Positions 14,416 to 23,200 of a DNA stretch of 24,665 nt are shown here, piece after piece; position 1 is the stretch's first letter; each line of letters begins with the position of its first letter. The notes beneath the pieces were generated by a model that was not told the DNA's origin, ran no database searches, and saw only the letters and a list, made by a program, of their open reading frames with translations. This DNA is from Bacteroidales bacterium UBA6340 (GTDB lineage: Bacteria; Bacteroidota; Bacteroidia; Bacteroidales; Paludibacteraceae), in NCBI GenBank assembly GCA_002440265.1, contig DJSG01000068.1, forward strand, positions 43,665 to 68,329, written 5' to 3'. The position numbers were made by a program, and so were the translations under genes.

Positions 14416-14724
14416 TTACGCTGACAACTTAGCCATTTCTTTGGCGAAGATGTAGCCATTGAGGGTGCGGTACTTGCCGGGGTTGGACTTGAAAGCGGCA
14501 GCATAGGCGGCAATGTCTTGTGCTGAAAGAGCCTTGATAGCGGCACGAGTTTGGGCAAAACGATTACGTTGCGCGACTTGTTGTGCTGTCGGGTCAGTGG
14601 TACTCGGATTGCAGATTTTGCCTGTGTAGAGGGTGCCGTTACGCATTGCGAAATAGGTGTCGGAGTGCTGGCATACTTTGCCAGAAAGGGACTTTACCAA
14701 GTCCATAGGGATGTACTTAGACAT
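14416..14724 (-). CDS. Small unknown protein, 102 aa (paralogue of 13817-14152)
   Basis: I do not recognise a named family. The protein is 102 residues, with no signal peptide or membrane helix. It begins MSKYIPMDLVKSLSGK and has an Ala-rich helical part (about 57-85) and a C-terminal AAFKSNPGKYRTLNGYIF. The start, middle and end patterns match the 111-aa protein downstream, so the two probably arose by duplication. The ATG at 14724 lies 6 bp from leader repeat copy 4, and a good promoter is found at 14926-14957, giving an unusually long leader of about 200 nt. It seems to be the first gene of the transcript that includes the holin-like and spanin-like genes. Confidence 0.72.
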   Translation of the reverse strand: MSKYIPMDLVKSLSGKVCQHSDTYFAMRNGTLYTGKICNPSTTDPTAQQVAQRNRFAQTRAAIKALSAQDIAAYAAAFKSNPGKYRTLNGYIFAKEMAKLSA

Positions 14725-14730
14725 AAAATG

Positions 14731-14776
14731 ATTTACGATTTATCAATGTACGATGTACACTGACGCCCTAAGGGGC
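14731..14776 (-). repeat. Leader repeat copy 4 (before 102-aa gene)
   Basis: It begins ATTTACGATTT 6 bp from the start codon, then has GTACGATGTAC, and ends with the hairpin GCCC-TAAG-GGGC (14765-14776). The layout matches copies 1 and 2; the spacer is shorter and the sequence more diverged. Confidence 0.65.
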
Positions 14777-14925
14777 TGATGAAACAATTAAGGATTTGTA
14801 AATTTGAAAATGAACGCCCCTTGTGGGCGAGTATTAGATGTCACCTTTCTGAGGCGGTGGCTTGACCTGTGAGACATCCCTCTGCACTATGCTTGCGGGA
14901 GCCCTGTGACTTTCGAAAGACGGTG

Positions 14926-14957
14926 CAAAGATAAGGCGGAAATGGGCGTTTTGCAAG
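14926..14957 (-). promoter_or_regulatory. Promoter of the small-gene cassette
   Basis: On the minus strand: CTTG (14957-14954), a 20-bp spacer, and TATCTTTG (14933-14926), an exact TAnnTTTG. Transcription would start near 14922. The palindrome CTTTCGAAAG at 14910-14919 would lie in the first nucleotides of the transcript. Confidence 0.6.
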
Positions 14958-14960
14958 GAT

Positions 14961-14997
14961 AGTTGTCCATGAAATTTTGGTGATGTTGTGGACAACT
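14961..14997. promoter_or_regulatory. Dyad upstream of the cassette promoter
   Basis: AGTTGTCCA (14961-14969) and TGGACAACT (14989-14997) are perfect inverted repeats 19 bp apart, directly upstream of the -33 box. GTCCA followed by an AATTTTG run also recurs at 14965 and 14998 in direct orientation. The place and symmetry suit a regulator-binding site. Confidence 0.5.
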
Positions 14998-15090
14998 GTC
15001 CAAATTTTGTGGTTAATCATTTGATCGAAAATAAGATATATCAATTACATAGAGCACAACAATAATGTCATTTTCTGTGCTTTTTCGGGC

Positions 15091-15465
15091 TTATTTTCTC
15101 AAAAATAGTGTTCTGCGGCGAATATCTTCTTCGTATTTTCTGACTTTACTGAAAGCATGTGACAAACTATTGGGCGAGACAAGCCAGCCTACAATCGGTG
15201 TGAGTGCATCGGCAAGCATTGCCATGCTGCTCCATTTGCATGGCCATGTTTGTCCGATATGCTTGTGGGCTTCGATTTCAATGACGATGCGCGGGTAGTC
15301 GTCTTTAACAAAGAAAGCATTGCCCGTTTGAATAGAAGCCTGTAAGGCGTTGTGTTTGCTGATTAGGTCAGTGATGATACGCTCTTGCTGCTCCAAGAGG
15401 TTGCGCATTTGGGTTGTGTTATCCTGCCATTGTTGCAAGATAGAATGGGTAGTTTGATTTTTCAT
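15091..15465 (-). CDS. Unknown 124-aa coiled-coil protein
   Basis: I do not recognise the family. From the ATG at 15465 (MKNQTTHSILQQW) the protein has 124 residues and no signal peptide. Residues 1-50 are Gln/Glu/Leu-rich with heptad-like spacing and probably form a coiled coil. Residues 75-124 are helical and end in a basic tail (RRRTLFLRK). The frame is open to 15621, but those 52 residues would cross the predicted promoter and hairpin, so I rejected that start. It diverges from the T9SS-sorted gene. A small oligomeric protein next to two dyads could be a regulator, but no clear DNA-binding motif is visible. Confidence 0.6.
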   Translation of the reverse strand: MKNQTTHSILQQWQDNTTQMRNLLEQQERIITDLISKHNALQASIQTGNAFFVKDDYPRIVIEIEAHKHIGQTWPCKWSSMAMLADALTPIVGWLVSPNSLSHAFSKVRKYEEDIRRRTLFLRK

Positions 15466-15499
15466 GATAGAGAAAATTAAACGATGAATAATAAAAGTA

Positions 15500-15535
15500 C
15501 CGCGACCTTCCAAATAAAGTCGCGGCACAAAGGTA
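15500..15535 (-). promoter_or_regulatory. -7 box and 5'-end hairpin of the 124-aa gene
   Basis: On the minus strand TACCTTTG (15535-15528) matches TAnnTTTG; no good -33 box is seen. CCGCGAC/GTCGCGG (15525-15519 with 15506-15500) forms a 7-bp GC stem starting at about the first transcribed base. It could protect the mRNA end or act as an operator. Confidence 0.5.
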
Positions 15536-15555
15536 GTGCGAAAAACAGAGAATAG

Positions 15556-15572
15556 TTGTCTGTGGCAGACAA
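15556..15572. promoter_or_regulatory. Dyad between the divergent promoters
   Basis: TTGTCTG (15556-15562), loop TGG, CAGACAA (15566-15572). With its flank the left arm reads AGTTGTCTG, sharing AGTTGTC with the dyad at 14961. It lies between the promoter of the 124-aa gene and that of the T9SS-sorted gene. Confidence 0.45.
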
Positions 15573-15647
15573 AACTATGTTTTATAACAGAAATATATGC
15601 AGAAATAATGCTATTTTGCAATAATTTTCATATTTTCTTCTCAAAGT

Positions 15648-15679
15648 GTTGTGTATATCAAAAGGATATATTACCTTTG
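15648..15679 (+). promoter_or_regulatory. Promoter of the secreted-protein operon
   Basis: GTTG (15648-15651), a 20-bp spacer and TACCTTTG (15672-15679) match the Bacteroides-type promoter. The leader is about 65 nt to the ATG at 15750. No similar element is visible in the 53 bp before the giant gene, so both genes are probably read from here. Confidence 0.65.
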
Positions 15680-15749
15680 CACACGGTTGAACTCGTATGG
15701 TTGCCATAGTGTACACCGCGTAGTGATAAACCCATAAAATCCATGCAAT

Positions 15750-17189
15750 ATGAGAGATGTGCATCTGCTCTTGAAATACGCCTTGTGTATCGTCTCTTTC
15801 GTGTGCCTACAAGTTGCCGCTTGGGGTGCTCCGTTTATGGATGCCACTGCCGCACCACATAGACAGAACACCACTGCACGACCTATAGCCAGCAAAAACC
15901 AACAGCCTGTCCTGCCGACTCTTTGGCACCAATCCGATACTGCCATTATCTCCCCCTCGTTTACTGATACCATTGCGCCACCGACCTCTTACACGATGAT
16001 GATGGTATATCAGACCTTGCAGCCCGCCACGCCCCAGCAACTATGGCGTATCAGCAGAACGGATAGTACCTTCTATGCCATCACCACCCACGGACTATCC
16101 ACCGAGCGCATACAGCCCTCTGCCCGCAACCATCCATCGCGTACCACTCCCACAATCTACACTCTTCAGCACACCTTGCGTCCCGATACCGCCTATCAGG
16201 GCATATACCAACTGCATACAGGTGCCACCGCTTCCGACAGTAGCCGGATAGCCCTCTACGAGGTCGCTTATTTCGACAGCCGTTTGACCAAACGCCAATC
16301 GCTGATGTTCCAGACGTACTTGGCAATCAGGCACGGCATCACATTGGATAACGCTCCCTACCTTTCTACCCGTGGCGATACACTATGGCACCCTAAGGCG
16401 GATAAGACCTACTACCACCGCCTGCAGGGTATAGGCACCGACACCGTCTATCACCTCCATGCCACACACAGCACCTCATTAGAGGATTCACTATTGCGTA
16501 TCTTCACGCCCAATGCACTGCCTATCAACGCTTATGCCCTCATAGGCGATGACGATGTGCCTGTAGGTTGGTCACCTTACGAAAACGGCTATGCCCTGCT
16601 GCAACGCACATGGCTGTTGCAAACCACAGGCACACTACCTAACATCTGTATTGCTCTGAATAAAGACCTCCTCCCCGATGCCCCCGATACCCTTGCACTG
16701 ATACTCCTCAATACAGACGGCGACATTACCCAAACCGTCTATCCCGATTCCACGAATGTGGCAAATCAAGTATGCTACACAATCCCGAACCCTGCTACGC
16801 ATACATGGTTCTCTTTCCTGACTACTGACAATGAGACTCCTCGCCATCAAGTACAAAAGAACAACAAAGGAAACAATAATAACGGCAAAGACAATAAAAA
16901 CAGAAACAACGAAAACAACGAAGACTACATCCACTACGGAGACTGCGCTATCAGTCTTTCGCCCAATCCTACGCATGGCGAATACGTATTGAGTATATCC
17001 CTGCCACAGGAAACGGACCTTGTACTGACTATCCAAGACCCGACAGGCAAAGTCCTGAGCCGACAGACCATGACAGGTGCTACCGACTACCGGCACAGCG
17101 GTTTTCTGCCTGTTGCCGGTATGTATCTGTTCTCCCTCTACAGGCAGGACGGAGAACTGCTCACCACGCGCGAACTGCTTGTATATTAG
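15750..17189 (+). CDS. T9SS-sorted secreted protein
   Basis: The protein has 479 residues. The signal peptide covers about 1-26 (ending WGA). The middle contains a segment (about 170-285) of the type that follows lectin/LamG-like domains in Bacteroidota surface proteins, with the tell-tale YFDSRLTKRQ...YLAIRHGITL and RLQGIGTD (I believe this is the DUF8202 region). A low-complexity Asn/Lys linker (about 371-392) precedes a C-terminal type A sorting domain: LSPNPTHGEY, then VLTIQDPTGKVL and a final LLTTRELLVY. This is cleaved and used for export by T9SS. Residues before the linker are Thr/Ser-rich, as in surface adhesins. The giant RHS/SpvB-like gene follows 53 bp downstream, so the two products may be displayed or exported together. 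Confidence 0.85.
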   Translation: MRDVHLLLKYALCIVSFVCLQVAAWGAPFMDATAAPHRQNTTARPIASKNQQPVLPTLWHQSDTAIISPSFTDTIAPPTSYTMMMVYQTLQPATPQQLWRISRTDSTFYAITTHGLSTERIQPSARNHPSRTTPTIYTLQHTLRPDTAYQGIYQLHTGATASDSSRIALYEVAYFDSRLTKRQSLMFQTYLAIRHGITLDNAPYLSTRGDTLWHPKADKTYYHRLQGIGTDTVYHLHATHSTSLEDSLLRIFTPNALPINAYALIGDDDVPVGWSPYENGYALLQRTWLLQTTGTLPNICIALNKDLLPDAPDTLALILLNTDGDITQTVYPDSTNVANQVCYTIPNPATHTWFSFLTTDNETPRHQVQKNNKGNNNNGKDNKNRNNENNEDYIHYGDCAISLSPNPTHGEYVLSISLPQETDLVLTIQDPTGKVLSRQTMTGATDYRHSGFLPVAGMYLFSLYRQDGELLTTRELLVY

Positions 17190-17242
17190 TAGCCCGATAG
17201 TACTAACGCCAATAGTCACTAACTAATAAAAAACCATTGCCC

Positions 17243-20200
17243 ATGAAGCTCCATCTACTACAGACCTTATCCGCCTGCATACTGATGCTCCTGTTCTCTG
17301 TTGGGGCAATGGCGCAAGCACAAGAAACCGATAATGCCCCTGTTATACAGCACACGGATACAACGCAGCGCACTCGCAATGATGCCCTGAACACCACATT
17401 TACCCAATACACAATATCCGAGCCCTACCCCCAATCACAACCCGTAAACCTCTCTTTGTCGGGCTTATGCTTGGTTGCCGATAGCGGCAGCCTGATGCAC
17501 GATGTTACTTTCTCCGTGAGCACCATTGCCCGCTCCGAGACACAACCCTTGGCAAGCAATATGCTGTCCGTGACGGCAGGCAGCCACGCCTATCGCCTGT
17601 TGCCCCACGGGGAACACTTCCGTGCCGACAATCCCGCCCGTATCGAACTTGCCTACGAGCCGCTGTCTGTCCCGCACGGCTTCAAACCGCAGGACATACA
17701 CACCTACTATTTCGACGAGCAGACCCGCCGGTGGCAGCCACTGCGCCGCCTATCGATAGACACCGTGCGCCATATCGTCATCTCCGAGACCACCCACTTC
17801 ACGGACTTCATCAATGCTGTGATACGCACCCCCGATATGCCCGAGGTGAATGCCTTTGTGCCCACGACCCTGGCGGATATGGAAGACCCGCATCCGCTGG
17901 CACGTGTACCTATGATAGCCGCCCCCGAAGCCAACACCTACGGCACCGCCTCTGTCACGTACCCTATTGACATTCCCGCGGGGCGCAACGGCTTGCAACC
18001 CGACCTGACCTTGTCCTACAGCAGCGACCGTGGCAACGGTATCATGGGCGTGGGCTGGTCGTTCTCCCAACCTGCCATCACCCTCGACACCCGCTGGGGC
18101 GTACCGCGATACGATGCAAACAAAGAGACAGAGATATACACCCTCAACGGTCTCCAGTTGGTACAGAAAGACGGCAACCCCGATTTGCGTCTGCCTTACC
18201 AGACCAATACGCAAATCAACCGCCGAAGAGGCGATGTGCTGTTTATCGCCCGTGACCCGAAGAATGCCGACCGTATCATCCGCCACGGCAACAGTCCGAA
18301 AGACTACTACTGGACGGTGACTGACAGGAGCGGTACTACGTACTACTATGGCAAGTATGCCTCGGACAGAAATACCAACCCCGATTGTGTGCTCAAAGAC
18401 GCCAACGGCAATATCGCCCATTGGGCATTGGCAGAGGTCGTGGACCTCTATGGTAACTATATGCGGTATGAATACTCGGTCAGTGAGGGAAATGATATCT
18501 ACATGACCGATATTTATTACACGGGGCACCGCAATACCCAAGGCACGATAGACCTAAAGCCGACCTATTATATTCATATCAACTATAACGACTGGCGTGA
18601 TGATGTTATTACCAATGGTCGATTAGGATTCGTGCAGACAACAGACCGAGCAGTGTGCCGAATAAGAGTGGCTTATATCAATGAATATGAAGAATACGAA
18701 GTTGTCACAGCATACCAATTGGAGTACTATCATGGCGGATATAACTCTCGGGCATATACCGGACCGCTGATTTTATCCAAAATCAGCGATTACAATGTGC
18801 CGTGTGCAGGAAGATATTTTTGGTATAATGATTGTTATATTGATATAGATGCAGGTTGCATAAACAGCATTGTAGAATTTAATTATTTCAATCCGTCATT
18901 AGATAGTATTTTCAGTGTGCAGGAGGTGGTGATTCGTAACGATGAAGAGAAGAAACATAATTCTCTCAATGAATCTCGCAGCCGCAACTGGAGCGTAGGC
19001 GGTACACTCGGTGTCGGATTGGGCACACAGGTGTGGAATACCAACTTTGGTGCGGGAGGCAACTACAACTACTCGCAGTCCCGCGGTTACACCACATCCA
19101 TGTTTATGGACATGAATGGTGACGGTTTGGCGGATATGGTGTATGTGAAAGACGACAAGATACACTACCGGCTGCAACGGCAAGAGGGGGATGATATTGC
19201 ATTTGATGACGAAGTAAATACTGAGATTCCTGCCAAAGGGCTGTCACACGAAATCAGCAAGACACATACGTGGGGTGCACAGGCGGGCGTGGAGACAGGT
19301 GTTGTGAATGCCAATATCAGTGGCGGGCAGTCCTTCACCAATACCTACACGGACAGTTATTTCGCAGACATCAACGGGGATGGTCTGCCCGATTACGTGA
19401 GCGATGGGGTGGTGTATTTCAACCGTCTCAATGCTCATAGTGATTTTCGTCAGCATACAGGTGAAAAGGTGGTCAAAACAGACTCTGCACAATGTACAAC
19501 GAATTTCTATTATGACGGTGAGGTGGAAATTATTCCCGAATGTTATGAAACAGACACTATCGTTGCAACATACGTTATGCAAGAACCTGATTGTTCGTTA
19601 GGGTATTGCGGAGAGCCTGATATTATTGTGAAGCCGGATCCAAGTTACCAAGATTGTGAAGATTGTCAAGATGCTATTCGGGATTATATACAAAGTATAG
19701 ACTTACATTCCCAACTAACGCCCCAAAATCTACAGCGTGCTTTACAGCAACGTGAAGACGAAGGAGCCATAGCAGAAGAGAAGGACTTGGAGCAGACGGT
19801 GATAGATTGCCTGCAAAACTGCGGCTATGAACTTGTCTGTGATGAATGTTGGAGTGAGTATGAAGTATATCTGCAAAATCCGGAAGATACAGACCTTAAA
19901 CAGGGATACAAAGACTGCATGCGGGACAATGGATGCCGCTCCATTTGTTCAGAGTGCTACAACCATTTGCGGGACGGCAATGTAGATGAGTATCTCGCTT
20001 GTGCGGACACGTATTGCCTGAATGGGATGTTACAAGGAATGGAAAACCCGTGTGAAGAATGCCGTGAGATATGTATAGATGATATTGACAGTTGCAGGAA
20101 GTGCATAGACAGTAACCCGACCTGTTTCGTCTGTTGGGACTGTATAAATGATTGTGCAGGAGGCGACCCTATGCAATGCAATCAATGCAAACTGGATTAC

Positions 20201-23200
20201 AACTGTGTGGGTGCTATTGATAGTAATAGTGAGTGTGCGCAGACATGTCTTGAAGCAGACGATACAGATGACTATAGTACCTGTAATGAATGTTTGATAG
20301 ACCAAGGTCTTTATTGTGACCAATGCGCAGAAATATGTCACAATGAACCAGAACGCTGTTTTGCTTGTGTGAACCGCCATTGCCATTATGACGACACTGA
20401 AGCGTATCAAAGCGCGTGCCGGGCATCGGCATGGGATGATTATAATGCATGGGTAGAGCGTATAAAGCGCCAATATAGCAATGTCTATATTGTAGAAGAC
20501 GGCAACCGATACTATGCTCATCAACGTCGTACTGTCTGCCCCCGGCAGATGGACCCGAATATCGAGGCGGTTCGCGTGTGGGTGGCACCTCGCAGTGGTA
20601 CGGTCTCCATCAATAGTACCGTGCAACTCATAGAGGATGCAGGTCTTTCCCGCCAGCAGTCGCGCACCGTGGACGGAGTGCGCTGTATCATCCAGCACGA
20701 ACAGTCGGTGACGGCAAATGCAAGCAATGGTACTCTGCGTTCCTCAAAGAGCACAAAGATAGGCGATGTGAGTATTGCAGCAAATGACTATACCGCACAT
20801 CATACGACACATTCTTCTATCCGTGTCAATAAAGGGGATGTTTTCTTCTTCCGCCTGATGTCGGTTCGCACACACTATTTCGACAATGTGGATTGGCAAC
20901 AGGTGATTACCTACTCCGATAATAACAGGCAGTACGATTCCAATGCCGATTATACGTGTGCAGACGGTCGTATGTTCCAGACAGACACAGAGGGTACGGT
21001 CAAATTGGATATTCAGACCAACTGCCATACAGGTACGGAAGCATCACTGCGCATTGTGTGCGGTGATAGAAATGTTACCCTCGCTATAGACTCGTCCAAG
21101 ACCTATTCTATTGATACTTTCTCGGAACTTTCTGCCAACACGCCGGTGTATATGGAATTGTCTCCTGTGACAGGCAATCTCGGGCAGACAGATATTCGTG
21201 CACGTCTTACCTTTGTACGCGCGGGAACCAACGATACGACCATTACATGGATTGCCCCACGCCTGCGGTTCACTCCCGAGGTGGCATTGGATTCCGCGTA
21301 CTACGATTTGTTCGGACCGCTCTACCGCGGTTGGGGGCAGTTTGCGTACAACAACACCACAGCGGCAGTGACAAACATTCCGCTGTCGTCCTTATCCAAT
21401 ACTGCCAAGCGGTATGTGATAAATCATCCCGATACCACAGGGTTTACCGATAGAATTACGGGCATTGATACGAGCCAACTGACCTCCATGGAGGGTTTTA
21501 ACCAACAGATGCAGTCGGCAGACCTCTACAACCCGTTGGATCATGCCTGGATAGAGATGACGGCAGATGCCGAGCACCAACGTTGGGAGGCATACGGCAG
21601 AGTGGCACGTATAGGACGGAACCTGCAATCCAATACCCGCGATACGCGTACACAGCGCACATCACTGGCTACCACTACTGGGGCAACCATAGAGGATGAC
21701 GACGAGGATATTCCCGACTATGACAGTGAGGTTCCCGTCTCGTCCAACGGGCAACGGGTGACTACGGTGCGCAAGACCTCAAGGACAGAATCGTGGAATG
21801 TCAATGCGGGAGTAAGTTCTTTTGTTTCAGGGGCAGGCTTCACCCATTCGGAGGCTGACTATACGGTTACAACCGACTTTTTGGATATGAATGGGGACCG
21901 TTATCCCGATATAGTACGTCCTACGTCTATCCAATTCACGCAGCCGTGGGGAGGATTGGGGGCAGTGCGCAAGACCACGACGGACGTATATACCAACCAT
22001 TCCGTGACCAATGGTGCGTCGGCTTCGGGTAACTACGCTGGGACGGTAAAAGAACCGAGTGCTAATGCACGGGATGGCAAATTCTCCATACGTGCAGGCG
22101 GAGCATTGAGCAATAGCAATACGAGATCCGAGAGTGAGGCTGTTATCGCTTATATAGACATCAATGGCGACGGGTTGCCTGACAAGATTGTGCAGCGTGA
22201 CGGTGTGGTACTGGCAAGTCTCAATATCGGTTATGGGTTTGCCCGTGAAGATACGCTGCATGGATTATCTGCTATCAACAAAAGTATCAGTGCATATCAC
22301 GACATTGGTGCGGGAGTTGATGGTAATTGGGAGAAAACCCTTGGTGAGGTCTATAAGGTCATTGGTTCCAAGGTAGCAAAAGGCACAAATAAGTTCCAGA
22401 TGAGTCTTTCTTTTGGAGGGGATATAGGTTGGTCGTATGACAGCACTATGGTACGTCTGACTGATATGGATGGTGACGGACTACCGGACTTGGTGCTGCA
22501 AAAGGGGAATGATATTGTAATTGGTCTGATGACACCAAGCGGTTCGGAGGCAACTGCAACGGTGGCTAACCATTTGTCACAATTCCGTAAATCCCTCAAT
22601 TGGAATATCAATGCTGCGGCTACCGCCGGCGTTACTTTCGTATTCTGGAAGTTGAATATCGGTGGTCGCGGTTCTTACGGTCAGTCGGTGTCCCGCACGC
22701 ATGCGGACTTGACAGATATGAACGGCGACGGTCTGCCGGACTTGGTATGGACGGACAACGAGGGGAATATCCATGTGCGCTACAACCAAATGGGCAAACG
22801 CAACCTGCTGCGAACCATCACCAATCCCACAGGGCAGCAGTTCCACCTGCATTACACCTTGTCCGCGCCGAATACGGAGCAACGCGGCCGCCAATGGCTG
22901 CTTACACAGGTGGACGATGTGATAGCCCATACCGATGCTCTCTCGTGCGACACTGTCACCCGCCGTTTTGCTTATGCCGACCCGCACTATGATGCCGCGG
23001 AGCGGACACCTCTCGGCTACGGGGTGGTGGAGACGCATGACATCAACACGATGGAGCAACCGCATACCCTCTATCGCCGCCATATACGCCGCTATCAGAA
23101 CTCGGACTTTGTGGAGCACGGCAAACTGCTGTATGATGCACTGACGGACGCACAGGGCAACCGATATACGGAGTATAAGTTGGATATATTGTACCACGAT

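Larger units (their letters stand above)
14725..15090. other. Gene-free regulatory stretch
   Basis: No credible gene is seen here. On the minus strand it contains a promoter (14926-14957), an upstream dyad (14961-14997), and a long leader. The leader has a palindrome CTTTCGAAAG (14910-14919) at the expected 5' end, a possible stem pairing GATGTC with GACATC (about 14837-14878), a short hairpin CGCCC/GGGCG (about 14815-14829), and leader repeat copy 4. The structured leader could be a cis-acting RNA. Confidence 0.55.

Noticed and set aside
13185..14776. Possible CRISPR array
   Set aside because: The repeats are unevenly spaced by whole genes, vary in length and sit in front of start codons; no cas genes are present.
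12359..15465. An intact prophage
   Set aside because: No integrase, terminase, capsid, portal or tail genes are visible; only small lysis-like and unknown genes occur.
15466..15621. N-terminal extension of the 124-aa protein
   Set aside because: It would cross the predicted promoter, the GC hairpin and the dyad; the ATG at 15465 gives a cleaner protein.
17267..17278. LSAC as a lipobox in the giant protein signal
   Set aside because: The cysteine is residue 12, before most of the hydrophobic stretch; a normal cleavage site follows at AMA-QA.
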